Shown here piece after piece: positions 35,801 through 43,450 of a DNA stretch of 64,000 nucleotides (position 1 is its first letter; each line of letters begins with the position of its first letter). A program made the position numbers and the translations under genes. The stretch is from Mucilaginibacter pankratovii (lineage in GTDB: Bacteria; Bacteroidota; Bacteroidia; Sphingobacteriales; Sphingobacteriaceae). The stretch spans positions 22,116 through 86,115 of the forward strand of contig NZ_JACWMY010000019.1 in the NCBI RefSeq assembly GCF_014773265.1, read 5' to 3'. Below the pieces are notes generated by a model that saw only the letters and a program-made list of their open reading frames with translations, was not told where the DNA came from and searched no databases.

Positions 35801-36622
35801 CGGACTGAAAAGCTTTAGCGGCTGGGTAAAGTTTGGCCAGCCATAATGCAAATTAACAAACCTGAATGCTACGATAAAGGTGGCCAATACCAGTAACGAC
35901 AGGTAAACCATGCCCCTGTTGGCCAGGTAGGTTACCATAACGTGTACAAAAACAAAAAGGCTAAGCATAGCCAGTATCCATACCGATAGCTCGAAATAAA
36001 AGAACCGGTTGTTAACCCCGCCATTTACCAGTTTTACCGAAAACAGGTAGGTGTTTTTAAGATCGTGTACAGCGTAAACGCCTTTATCGGTAAAGTCGGC
36101 TATATCTATGTTGGTATCGTCGGTAAGATCGGTAGCGAAAGTGTTTTGGAGATACTTATTCTGGAACTCGTAGGCGTTTTTTACAGGAATAAAAAACAGC
36201 GCGGAGAAACTGCCTTCCGATCTTTTAATAACCTCGTAATACCCATTATCCGACCGGATGAATGAGCAGCCCTCTTTTATTCGGGCTGCATTATCCGGCA
36301 CTATTTTGGCCCCGCTCCAAAAATCAACCCGCCCGTTTTTTAAGGTAACAAGCCAGATATTTCTTTTAAGGGTGTGGTCGTTTATAAAAGCAAGCGCCTC
36401 GGTATGCTTTAACGGGAAGCCCTTTATTTGGCTAAAGGCTTCCTTATCGTTTAGTATATCATAAACATCGCCCTCCTTTTTATGGAGATTATCTTCTAAT
36501 AGCCGGGCTGTTTGCGCTAAATTATTTGCAGGCGAATAAGTATTCTCAACAATTATTGCTGTAATTAATAAACTGGCGAACAGGAGCGCCAATAGTGCAC
36601 GTATTTTTCCGGCGGTAGTCAA
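32876..36622 (-). CDS. Large multi-pass sensor histidine kinase (NtrY-like)
   Basis: This 1248-residue orphan kinase has an N-terminal TM helix, an extracytoplasmic region, a block of about seven TM helices (roughly 205-470) and a second sensor region. Further helices near 750, 795 and 960 lead to a HAMP domain (RQITAPLNFIQYNLSK). The phospho-acceptor is His1037 in VAHEIKNPLTPLK. The ATPase has N-box LLRCFNNLLKNAIEA, G1 DNGNGIPE and G2 GTGLGLAFVKN. The HEIKNPLTP H-box resembles NtrY. No response regulator lies nearby. Stimulus unknown. Confidence 0.88.
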   Translation of the reverse strand: MTTAGKIRALLALLFASLLITAIIVENTYSPANNLAQTARLLEDNLHKKEGDVYDILNDKEAFSQIKGFPLKHTEALAFINDHTLKRNIWLVTLKNGRVDFWSGAKIVPDNAARIKEGCSFIRSDNGYYEVIKRSEGSFSALFFIPVKNAYEFQNKYLQNTFATDLTDDTNIDIADFTDKGVYAVHDLKNTYLFSVKLVNGGVNNRFFYFELSVWILAMLSLFVFVHVMVTYLANRGMVYLSLLVLATFIVAFRFVNLHYGWPNFTQPLKLFSPQLYGSSYVYPSLGDFCINILAMCWFVAYLYTLRSKLIIHMPGKALSYLIYALCFVTLIATSTSLLHLFYGLVVNSKISFDVNNVLNLSVYSLIGVLMLCFSFLMFVLLTDVILTVCFKLNIPIARQALIFGVGIIITTALVTWYVEFSLFYLFWAILVLSRGYSFLYDGRKFTAGSFLLIVLICALISSVKLYRFEGAKEQSTRRVLIQRLELPDDVTADTLFKKIEKDIIKEKAIIQYFKSGTHANDYLSTRLQKLYFDRYLSKYDFKIHEFDLNNKPLSADDAEYPLEIFTDMVQYSSFKVSSYFYRENESFGFQSYFAILPVIDGESTLGTIVIELKARPLLATGTFPELLIDKSDKPEEEFKDYSYAFYADDMLIGQSGNYVYSVNNKEFKGELKKYTTQVNTGSRIGWFDRFTKYSHLLYKPTNRNLIVVTKEENAVAAIVTALTFFFVVILAFASLILLIRLLWIKVKIFNINNNRINWNVKINFDRVLYKTRIQFSMIFAVVITLVLVGIITFVSISTQYQSQQDKNIRAKIMQIASILEDGPINEYVGSITEEGRVAFDKLADNYTTDLTLYDLNGVRLISTQPKIYDYGLIAPRMNGRAFIALNDEQKSEFVNEERISKLTYKAAYAPLRNSKHEIIAYLQLPYFANEADYTERIGSLLNIMINVYALVFIAIGLFAVIIARQITAPLNFIQYNLSKTIYGKKNEPIKWERDDEIGALVKEYNNMIAALENSAHKLAQSERETAWREMAKQVAHEIKNPLTPLKLGLQLLDKSWKDKDPKFDQKFERFSKSFVEQIESLSNIASEFSAFAKMPDTRIESINLFEMLGQAVIIFKQMDNVQILMMPPTTPFFVAADRDQLLRCFNNLLKNAIEATPPERDCLIEINFLITSKNVLLTIKDNGNGIPENMRDKIFEPNFTTKSSGTGLGLAFVKNSIENASGKIWFETNIGVGTTFYLNFPADNAGV

Positions 36623-36694
36623 ATGTTTTTAAAGCTAATTAAATCGTCACACAAACAAAACTACACAAGGGGCAATTAGTTTCGTTTGTAACTT

Positions 36695-37573
36695 TTATAA
36701 TGCAGCAGCCGCCGTGGGCACATTCTTATCCACTTTTTTTACAAGCCCCTGCAGCACTTTACCCGGGCCAACTTCGGTAAATGATGTTGCACCATCGCGC
36801 AGCATTTGCTCCACGGTTTGTGTCCAACGCACCGGGCCGGTTAGCTGGGCTATCAGGTTTTGTTTTATCTCTTCCACATCGGTGTGCGGTTTGGCATCAA
36901 TGTTTTGATATACCGGGCAAACCGGCTGTTTAAATTCGGTTTGTAAAATGGCGTCCTGCAGTTCAACCCTTGCTGCTTCCATCAATGGCGAGTGGAACGC
37001 GCCACCCACGTTTAATTTAAGCGCTCGTTTAGCACCGGCGGCCAGCATTTTTTCGCAGGCAGCATCAATACCGGCAATGCTGCCAGATATTACCAGTTGC
37101 CCCGGGCAGTTATAGTTAGCTGGTACTACCACATCGCTCACCTGGTGGCAAATATCCTCAACCGTAAAATCGTCCAAAGCCAAAATAGCAGCCATGGTAC
37201 CGGGTTGTATCTCGCAGGCTTTTTGCATTGCATTTGCGCGGGCCGCAACCAAACGCAAACCATCTTCAAAAGACAAAGCACCTGTTGCAACCAGGCTGGA
37301 GAATTCGCCAAGGGAATGACCGGCCACCATCTCTGGCTCAAAATCGCTCATCACTTTGGCCATAATAACCGAGTGCAGAAAAATAGCGGGCTGGGTTACG
37401 TTTGTTTGTTTCAGGTCTTCCTCGGTACCATCAAACATTACATCGGTAATGCGGAAACCCAAAATCTCGTTTGCCTTTTCAAACAGCTCTTTTGCCTGCT
37501 CGCTTTGCTCGTAAAGGTCTTTACCCATACCCGGGAATTGGGCGCCCTGCCCAGGGAAAATGTATGCTTTCAT
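36695..37573 (-). CDS. fabD: Malonyl-CoA:ACP transacylase
   Basis: This 292-residue enzyme loads malonate onto acyl carrier protein for fatty-acid synthesis. It has FPGQGAQFPGMGKDLY at the start, the nucleophile Ser87 in GHSLGEF, Arg112 (VAARANAMQ) and His in GGAFHSPLM. No other fab genes are adjacent. It follows folE after a 107-base spacer that contains a long hairpin. Confidence 0.94.
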   Translation of the reverse strand: MKAYIFPGQGAQFPGMGKDLYEQSEQAKELFEKANEILGFRITDVMFDGTEEDLKQTNVTQPAIFLHSVIMAKVMSDFEPEMVAGHSLGEFSSLVATGALSFEDGLRLVAARANAMQKACEIQPGTMAAILALDDFTVEDICHQVSDVVVPANYNCPGQLVISGSIAGIDAACEKMLAAGAKRALKLNVGGAFHSPLMEAARVELQDAILQTEFKQPVCPVYQNIDAKPHTDVEEIKQNLIAQLTGPVRWTQTVEQMLRDGATSFTEVGPGKVLQGLVKKVDKNVPTAAAAL

Positions 37574-37584
37574 TGTTGGTTTAT

Positions 37585-37667
37585 TGGTTCATTAGTTCAG
37601 TGGTTCATTAGTACATGGCTCATTAGTTGGATTTTGGCAACCTTTGCACCAATGAACTAATGAACCA
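37585..37667 (-). other. Intercistronic inverted repeat between folE and fabD
   Basis: TGGTTCATTAGTTCA (37585-37599) pairs exactly with TGAACTAATGAACCA (37653-37667). The words TTCATTAGT and CAATGAACTAA recur several more times in the spacer. It resembles the sdhA-sdhB spacer in architecture but not in sequence. Confidence 0.6.
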
Positions 37668-37680
37668 GTAAGCCAATGAA

Positions 37681-38319
37681 CTAACTCAGTTTCGATGATA
37701 TTAAATTCAGGAACTCTGTCCTTGTTTTTTCTTTTAAAAACTCCCCGGTAAACGCCGATGTGGTGGTTACCGAGTTTTGCTTTTGCACCCCGCGCATACT
37801 CATGCACAGGTGGCGGCACTCTATTACCACACCAACCCCAATGGGGTTAAGTGTTTCCTGGATACAATCGCGGATCTCGTTCGTCAGGCGCTCCTGTACC
37901 TGCAGGCGGCGGGCAAACACATCCACTATCCGCGGTATCTTGCTCAGGCCAACTACATAGCCGTTAGGGATGTAAGCGACATGCGCTTTACCAAAAAAAG
38001 GCAGCATGTGGTGCTCGCACATCGAGTATACTTCGATGTCTTTTACAATCACCATCTGGCTGTAATCTTCCTTAAACATGGCAGAGTTCAATATCTCTTT
38101 AGCATCCAAATCGTAGCCATGCGTAAGGTATAGCATTGCTTTGGCCATGCGCTCGGGGGTTTTTAACAAACCATCGCGCGCCGGGTTTTCGCCAATGTGC
38201 TTTAATACATCCAGGTAATTGTCCGACAGATGCTGTATCAGCTCCGGGTTGTAGCGGTCAACCTTTTGGTAGCCGTTTATCCCTGCATCCCTGTCGGGAA
38301 TGTTATTTTCGTTATCCAT
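37681..38319 (-). CDS. folE: GTP cyclohydrolase I
   Basis: This 212-residue enzyme converts GTP to 7,8-dihydroneopterin triphosphate, the entry step for folate, biopterin and queuosine precursors. Zinc ligands are expected in SMCEHHMLPFFG and in ECRHLCMSMRGV. Also present are HVAYIPNGYVVGLSKIPRIV and QERLTNEI. It starts 9 bases after the PTPS/QueD stop, indicating a pterin operon. Confidence 0.95.
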   Translation of the reverse strand: MDNENNIPDRDAGINGYQKVDRYNPELIQHLSDNYLDVLKHIGENPARDGLLKTPERMAKAMLYLTHGYDLDAKEILNSAMFKEDYSQMVIVKDIEVYSMCEHHMLPFFGKAHVAYIPNGYVVGLSKIPRIVDVFARRLQVQERLTNEIRDCIQETLNPIGVGVVIECRHLCMSMRGVQKQNSVTTTSAFTGEFLKEKTRTEFLNLISSKLS

Positions 38320-38328
38320 TATTCAGGT

Positions 38329-38745
38329 TTATCCGCCAAAGTACTCGGCAGAATTGTTTTCGGTTTCAAACAATCTCACCGAATGCAAAAACACACCCGG
38401 GTAAGCTTCTATTGGGGCCTTTAGCTGGTTAAATATCTCAATGGTAAGCAATTCGGTTGATGCCATTTTGCCCTTCATAAAATCAACATCCAGGTTGAGG
38501 TTTTTATGATCGAGTTTGTCAATAACGTACTCGTTTATGATCTCCTTCAATTCTTTAAGATCTATCAGGTAGCCGGTAGCGTGGGTAATTTCGCCCTTCA
38601 CCGTTACAAACAGGTTGTAATTGTGCCCGTGCCAGTTTGGGTTGGCACATTTGCCAAACACTTCGGCGTTTTTCTCTGCGCTCCACTCTTCGCGGTACAT
38701 CCTGTGTGCCGCGTTAAAATGTTCTTTGCGCGTAATATGTATCAT
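38329..38745 (-). CDS. 6-pyruvoyl-tetrahydropterin synthase / 6-carboxytetrahydropterin synthase
   Basis: This zinc enzyme, 138 residues from the preferred start, acts on dihydroneopterin triphosphate. It opens MIHITRKEHFNAAHRMY. The catalytic Cys and zinc His lie in FGKCANPNWHGHNYNL, and LDHKNLNLDVDF and TELLTIEIFNQL complete the active site. The FGKC-NPN-HGHNY spacing resembles animal PTPS more than short QueD, so biopterin or queuosine assignment is open. The frame extends to 38778, but a -7 box at 38763-38770 places the start at MIHI. Confidence 0.88.
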   Translation of the reverse strand: MIHITRKEHFNAAHRMYREEWSAEKNAEVFGKCANPNWHGHNYNLFVTVKGEITHATGYLIDLKELKEIINEYVIDKLDHKNLNLDVDFMKGKMASTELLTIEIFNQLKAPIEAYPGVFLHSVRLFETENNSAEYFGG

Positions 38746-38762
38746 CATAGCAATTAATGGTG

Positions 38763-38770
38763 CAAATATA
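38763..38770 (-). promoter_or_regulatory. Candidate -7 element of the pterin operon
   Basis: TATATTTG on the minus strand is followed by CACC and lies 14-17 bases before the tandem ATGs of the PTPS/QueD gene. Confidence 0.6.
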
Positions 38771-38825
38771 CAAAACAAAAATAGCTGAGTTGTTTTATCT
38801 TAGTGCTCGAAAATAAATTTGAAAT

Positions 38826-39521
38826 ATGCGGATTTTGTTTGTAGCGGCAACCGGGATGGAAGTAGGCGGGTTTATTTTGGATTTTGGGTTTCGCATTTCC
38901 GACTCTGAAAAGAAGAATATCTTTAAAACCAGCAGTTCGGCAGATTCATCAAATTCCCTGCTGATAACCGGTGTGGGCATGGTAGCCACGGCCTTTGCCT
39001 TAGGTAAAGAATTGGCTACAAACCAGTACGACCTGGCCATAAACCTGGGTATTGCCGGCAGTTTCGACCGGAGCATTGCCCTGGGCGAGGTGGTGGAGGT
39101 GGTAGATGATGCGCTATCTGAACTTGGCGCCGAGGATGCCGACTCCTTTTTGCCCATTAGCCTGATGGGCCTTGGCGAAAGCACCTTTAAAGCATCAGAA
39201 ACTATCGCGAATGTTTTTAAAGGCACCAAAGCTGCTGCCAAGTATAAAAACCTGAAACAGGTGCGCTCTATAACGGTTAATACCGTGCATGGCGAGGATG
39301 AATCTATCCATAAAATTATGGGGCGGTTAAACCCTCAGCTGGAAAGCATGGAAGGTGCAGCCTTTTTTTACGCATGCCGCCAGGCGGGGGTGCCTTGCAT
39401 GCAGATCAGGGCAGTGTCAAATTACGTAGAAAAACGCAACCGCGACAACTGGCGCATAGGCCTTGCCGTTAAAAATCTGGATACCTTTGCCATAGATCTA
39501 CTGAATACGCTAAAGGGATAG
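38826..39521 (+). CDS. mqnB: Futalosine hydrolase
   Basis: This 231-residue nucleoside phosphorylase-fold enzyme removes the base from futalosine in the alternative menaquinone pathway. It starts MRILFVAATGMEVGGF. Motifs are GVGMVATAFALGKELA, NLGIAGSFDRSIALGEVVEV, the substrate loop LESMEGAAFFYACRQAGVP and RAVSNYVEKRNRDNWRI. The gene is followed 25 bases later by mqnD, which supports the assignment over general MTA/SAH nucleosidase. Confidence 0.9.
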   Translation: MRILFVAATGMEVGGFILDFGFRISDSEKKNIFKTSSSADSSNSLLITGVGMVATAFALGKELATNQYDLAINLGIAGSFDRSIALGEVVEVVDDALSELGAEDADSFLPISLMGLGESTFKASETIANVFKGTKAAAKYKNLKQVRSITVNTVHGEDESIHKIMGRLNPQLESMEGAAFFYACRQAGVPCMQIRAVSNYVEKRNRDNWRIGLAVKNLDTFAIDLLNTLKG

Positions 39522-39546
39522 CGGTTCTCCGTCTTACATTATTACT

Positions 39547-40401
39547 ATGAAACTTACACTTGGCTTTTCGCCCTGCCCAAACGATACTTTTATTTTTGAT
39601 GCACTTATTCATCATAAAATTGATACCGAAGGATTAGAGTTCACGGTTTTTTATGATGATGTGGAAACCCTTAACCAAAAGGCCTTTCGTGGTGAATTGG
39701 ATATTACCAAACTAAGCTACCACGCATTTGCTTATGCTGCCGATAAATATATTCTGCTGGATGCGGGCAGCGCGCTGGGTTTTGGTGTCGGGCCGATGTT
39801 GATCTCTAAATCAGAACTTTCGGTTTCAGATTTAGAAGAAAATCCGTCGTTTAAAATCGGGATCCCTGGAAAATACACCACTGCTAATTTTTTGCTCGGA
39901 CTGGCATTCCCCGAAGCTACCAATAAACAGGAACTTGTTTTTTCAGATATCGAAAATGCGGTGTTAGAGGGCAGGGTAGATCTTGGCCTGATCATCCACG
40001 AGAACCGCTTTACCTACCAGGACAAAGGGCTGCACAAGGTAATCGATCTTGGCGATTTCTGGGAAAAACGAACCGGATGCGCAATCCCATTAGGCGGCAT
40101 CGTTGCCAACCGCAACTTACCCGTGGATGTTCAGCATAAAATAAACCGTGTTTTGCAGCGCTCGGTGGAGTTTGCTTTCGCCAACCCTAAATCGGGCCTG
40201 GAATACATTCGCTCGCACGCGCAGGAAATGAGTGAGGAAGTGATGTACAAACACATCGACTTATACGTAAATAAATTCTCTGTTGATTTAGGCGTGGAAG
40301 GTAAAAAAGCGGTTAAGCTTTTGTTTGATACCGCGCTGGAGAAGAATATTATTCCATCTATAAGCGCAAATTTGTTTTTAAACCCGCCTGTAGAAGAATA
40401 A
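39547..40401 (+). CDS. mqnD: 1,4-dihydroxy-6-naphthoate synthase
   Basis: This 284-residue enzyme of the futalosine menaquinone route has a periplasmic-binding-protein fold. It opens MKLTLGFSPCPNDTFIFDAL, characteristic of MqnD. DITKLSYHAF, GFGVGPMLISK and GLIIHENRFTY with the active-site His are present. It is co-directional with mqnB. The menaquinone product would serve the sdhCAB complex encoded earlier in the window. Confidence 0.93.
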   Translation: MKLTLGFSPCPNDTFIFDALIHHKIDTEGLEFTVFYDDVETLNQKAFRGELDITKLSYHAFAYAADKYILLDAGSALGFGVGPMLISKSELSVSDLEENPSFKIGIPGKYTTANFLLGLAFPEATNKQELVFSDIENAVLEGRVDLGLIIHENRFTYQDKGLHKVIDLGDFWEKRTGCAIPLGGIVANRNLPVDVQHKINRVLQRSVEFAFANPKSGLEYIRSHAQEMSEEVMYKHIDLYVNKFSVDLGVEGKKAVKLLFDTALEKNIIPSISANLFLNPPVEE

Positions 40402-40402
40402 A

Positions 40403-40428
40403 AAATGCCGGTGAGGACACCGGCATTT
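40403..40428 (+). terminator. AGGA-loop hairpin after mqnD
   Basis: The 11-bp perfect stem AAATGCCGGTG/CACCGGCATTT has loop AGGA and starts immediately after the stop codon. It has only a short T-run, so it may act as a terminator or mRNA end. It shares its GGTG-AGGA-CACC core with the pair at 21474-21537. Confidence 0.65.
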
Positions 40429-40440
40429 AAATATATTAAA

Positions 40441-40551
40441 CGTCATTCTGAACTTGTTTCAGAACCCCATTATAAAAGTAGTCCCCACGCTAATCCGTTT
40501 TGCTCGCCGGTTACCTGCCGTGTGGGGTGCCGAAATAAATTCGGCATGACG
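40441..40551. repeat. Inverted repeat with a hairpin in each arm
   Basis: The left arm (40441-40469) starts CGTCATTCTGAACTTG and contains TCTGAA-CTTGT-TTCAGA. The right arm (40523-40551) ends TTCGGCATGACG and contains TGCCGAA-ATAAA-TTCGGCA. The outer ends CGTCAT/ATGACG and ACCCCA/TGGGGT pair. It lies in a convergent gap and belongs to the same class as the repeats at 5457 and 25089. Confidence 0.78.
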
Positions 40552-40580
40552 GAAAGTTAGTTTTTGAGTATGCCCACCGC

Positions 40581-41819
40581 CTATAAAGCCTTCTCTGCTA
40601 ACAGATCATCTGTCAGCTTTTCAAATTCACTAATAAACTCCGTATAATAGTGCCCGGTACCGGGCCCGCTAAAGCCGGTGTGGATCTTGCGCACATCGCC
40701 GCTTTTATCAATAATAATAGTAGTTGGGAAGCCAACAACTTTGGTAAGCATAGGCAGGCTTTTGGCGGTTTCGGCCTTGTTACTGGTGTAACCGGTTATC
40801 AATAGCGGGTATGGGATATTAAACCTGTCTTTTATTTGTGTTACGGTACGTTGTGATTTGGCAAAATCAGTAGTACGTTCGTAGGCCAACCCTACTACTT
40901 CTACACCTTTCGGATGGAATTTTTTGTAGTAATTTACCATGTAGGCAGTTTCGTCCATACAATTAGGGCACCACGAACCCATGATCTGGATGATCACCAC
41001 TTTATTTTTAAAGCGCTCATCTTCTAACGAAACCGGTTTACCGGTAAGATCTTTAAAGTTAAAAGCCAACTTTTTATAGCCGGGTTTTAAGGCCGCTAAA
41101 GAATAAGCATCGGGCAGTTTTGCGTTGTCATCGCGCACTGCTGTCCATACATCTGTTCCTGTTAATCCCGAAAAGAATTTACCTTCGGTTATCGTTTTAT
41201 CATCATTTATTTTCGCGGTGAATAAAAAAGCGTGCCCGCCATCAAAGCAGCTGAGGTAAAGCTGATCGCCGGTTACGGTACCTTCTAAAAAACGGTAGTC
41301 GCCTGTGGTGGTTAAAAAGGTTCCGGTAACTTTTGCACCGGTTTGTTTAAACTCGCCAACAGTGGTATCCTTATCAGCGGCTTCTTTACCAAACACGGCC
41401 GACCAGCGCCCGCTTACATTATATTTAGGTTTTTCGGCATCCTTAAAAAAACGGTAGGCGGTATTTGCGGTTGCGGTAAAATCCATTGCCACATCGCGCA
41501 CGCCAAGGTGTTTAATATACTGGCCCTGCAAGGTTTGCCCCGTTTGTTTCAACCTGAATTCCGAATCGAACAAAGGCATTTTGATAAATACCGAATCGCC
41601 CTGGCCTGTTACGCCAGGCACTTTTAAATGTTCGGAACTGTTAATAACGGCCAGCTCCTGCTTGCCATTGCCGCTAACCTCAAAATTGAAGGGGATCTCG
41701 TTACCCGTTGCGGTTTTTAAAACGCCGCGCCAGGTGCCCGTTGCCAGTTTTGTTTGTGCCGAAGCTATGTGAGTTAGTGAAGCAAATACAGCTACGCCAA
41801 ATAGAAATTTCCTGATCAT
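40581..41819 (-). CDS. TlpA-family disulfide reductase with N-terminal beta-rich domain
   Basis: This protein is 412 residues from the chosen start. The signal peptide is MIRKFLFGVAVFASLTHIAS. A beta-rich region (about 25-245) follows. The C-terminal TlpA/ResA thioredoxin domain has active site SWCPNC (Cys284 and Cys287), and cis-Pro in VVGFPTTIIID. It probably reduces periplasmic disulfides or supports cytochrome maturation. A frame starting at 41852 would overlap the -7 box at 41850-41857, so MIRK at 41819 is preferred. Confidence 0.88.
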   Translation of the reverse strand: MIRKFLFGVAVFASLTHIASAQTKLATGTWRGVLKTATGNEIPFNFEVSGNGKQELAVINSSEHLKVPGVTGQGDSVFIKMPLFDSEFRLKQTGQTLQGQYIKHLGVRDVAMDFTATANTAYRFFKDAEKPKYNVSGRWSAVFGKEAADKDTTVGEFKQTGAKVTGTFLTTTGDYRFLEGTVTGDQLYLSCFDGGHAFLFTAKINDDKTITEGKFFSGLTGTDVWTAVRDDNAKLPDAYSLAALKPGYKKLAFNFKDLTGKPVSLEDERFKNKVVIIQIMGSWCPNCMDETAYMVNYYKKFHPKGVEVVGLAYERTTDFAKSQRTVTQIKDRFNIPYPLLITGYTSNKAETAKSLPMLTKVVGFPTTIIIDKSGDVRKIHTGFSGPGTGHYYTEFISEFEKLTDDLLAEKAL

Positions 41820-41849
41820 AAAAAAGTCGACTAAATCTATACACTTTGT

Positions 41850-41857
41850 CAAAAGTA
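41850..41857 (-). promoter_or_regulatory. Candidate -7 element of the TlpA reductase gene
   Basis: TACTTTTG on the minus strand lies about 30 bases before the MIRK start codon and rules against the longer upstream frame. Confidence 0.55.
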
Positions 41858-41920
41858 ATAAAAGCGGCCAACTATTTCAAAACTTCGCGGGAAATGACAA
41901 TGGGGTGAATTTAAGAGCGA

Positions 41921-42223
41921 TTATTTCTTTAAAGCTTTTTCAATATCAGTAAGCTTGTCTAAAAAGCGTTCGTTAAAATCCTGTTGGCGTTCATTAAACA
42001 CTTGCTGGCGTTCATTGAAGCTCAGCTGTTGCTGAAACTGTTGAATAGAGACTTGCATGAATTGTTGCAATGTTTCTGTTGTTTCTTTTATCGCCTTTGT
42101 TTGATTATTTAAAATCTCAGTATGCTGGTTCAATATTGATGAATGCTCATCAAGCTTTTCCGATTGCTGATCCTGCTTCCTCAGCATTTCTGAAATAACA
42201 ACTAATAGATCCTTATCCGTCAT
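41921..42223 (-). CDS. Small coiled-coil protein
   Basis: This 100-residue hydrophilic protein (MTDKDLLVVISEMLRKQD at the start) is almost entirely predicted coiled coil. It is Gln/Glu-rich with heptad-like spacing and a short tandem repeat, FNERQQ-VFNERQQ-DFNERF. There is no signal peptide or membrane segment. An ATG two codons upstream (42229) is an alternative start. It follows the acyl-CoA dehydrogenase by 24 bases and may be co-transcribed. Function not recognised. Confidence 0.7.
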   Translation of the reverse strand: MTDKDLLVVISEMLRKQDQQSEKLDEHSSILNQHTEILNNQTKAIKETTETLQQFMQVSIQQFQQQLSFNERQQVFNERQQDFNERFLDKLTDIEKALKK

Positions 42224-42247
42224 ACCCAAATTTAAAGAAATTTTTAA

Positions 42248-43387
42248 TTACTTCAACACCTCCCTCGAAATGACAATTCTTTGAATTTCTGACGTCCCTT
42301 CGTAAATCTGGGTTATTTTGGCATCGCGCATCAGGCGCTCTACATGGTATTCCTTCACAAAACCATAACCGCCGTGGATCTGTACGGCTTCTACCGTAGT
42401 GCGCATGGCGGTTTCTGATGCGAAAAGCTTGGCCATGGATGCGGCCTGCGCGTAAGGCAAATGGTTGTCTTTCAGCCAGGCAGCGCGATAACATAACAGG
42501 CGGGCTGCTTCTATTTCCGTTGCCATGTCGGCCAGTTTAAATTGAATGGCTTGCAAGTCGGCCAATGTTTTGCCAAAGGCTTTCCGTTCTTTGGCGTATT
42601 GTAAGGATAACTCGTACGCCCCGGCAGCTATACCCAATGCTTGCGATGCAATGCCAATACGCCCGCCTTCCAGCGTAGCCATGGCAAATTTAAACCCGAA
42701 ACCATCTTCGCCTATGCGGTTTTCCTTGGGCACCTTCACATCGGTAAACATCAGTGAGTGCGTATCCGAGCCCCGGATGCCCAGCTTATTCTCTTTGGGG
42801 CCAACGGTGAAACCCTCCATACCTTTCTCTACAATAAGCGCATTAATGCCCCGGTGTTTTTTTGATGCATCTGTTTGCGCCATTACTATATAGGTAGATG
42901 CCGTGCTGCCGTTGGTGATCCAGTTTTTGGTGCCGTTAAGCAGGTAATGGTCGCCCATATCAATGGCGGTAGTACGCTGCGACGTAGCATCAGAGCCCGC
43001 CTCAGGTTCGCTGAGGCAAAAGGCGCCAATTACCTGGCCTTGCGCCAAAGGCACTAAATATTTCTGCTTCTGTTCTTCGTTGCTATACTTCTCCAGCCCG
43101 TAACATACCAGCGAGTTATTTACCGATACCACTACCGATGCCGATGCATCCACTTTGGATAGCTCTTCCATCACTATGCTGTACGAGATCGCGTCCATGC
43201 CGCTGCCGCCATACTCCGGCGAAACCATCATCCCCAAAAAACCGAGTTCGCCCAGTTTTCTTATTTGTTCTGCAGGGAATTTTTGGTGTTCGTCGCGCTC
43301 TATCACACCGGGTTTTAGTTCGGTTTGTGCAAAATCGCGTGCCGCCTGGCGTATCATTAAATGTTCTTCGGTAAGGTCAAATTGCAT
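42248..43387 (-). CDS. Acyl-CoA dehydrogenase
   Basis: This 379-residue FAD enzyme oxidises acyl-CoA to enoyl-CoA. Signatures are FCLSEPEAGSDA, NGTKNWITNG, VDASASVVVSVNNS, KERKAFGKTL and VQIHGGYGF. The catalytic base is Glu363 in IYEGTSEIQRIVI. Length and motifs fit the short-chain/butyryl-CoA dehydrogenase type. No electron-transfer flavoprotein genes are adjacent. A terminator-like hairpin sits 64-92 bases upstream of its start. Confidence 0.92.
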   Translation of the reverse strand: MQFDLTEEHLMIRQAARDFAQTELKPGVIERDEHQKFPAEQIRKLGELGFLGMMVSPEYGGSGMDAISYSIVMEELSKVDASASVVVSVNNSLVCYGLEKYSNEEQKQKYLVPLAQGQVIGAFCLSEPEAGSDATSQRTTAIDMGDHYLLNGTKNWITNGSTASTYIVMAQTDASKKHRGINALIVEKGMEGFTVGPKENKLGIRGSDTHSLMFTDVKVPKENRIGEDGFGFKFAMATLEGGRIGIASQALGIAAGAYELSLQYAKERKAFGKTLADLQAIQFKLADMATEIEAARLLCYRAAWLKDNHLPYAQAASMAKLFASETAMRTTVEAVQIHGGYGFVKEYHVERLMRDAKITQIYEGTSEIQRIVISREVLK

Positions 43388-43450
43388 GGTGGTATTTTGG
43401 TGAGCCTAAATTAAAGTATTATGCACGCATAGCAAAATTTTAGGCACAAA

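Noticed and set aside
38779..38825. Strong plus-strand promoter for mqnB
   Set aside because: Only TATCTTAG is present, one mismatch from TAnnTTTG in a key position; similar TAnnTTAG words occur before terC and the SpoIIE gene but are not convincing enough to annotate.
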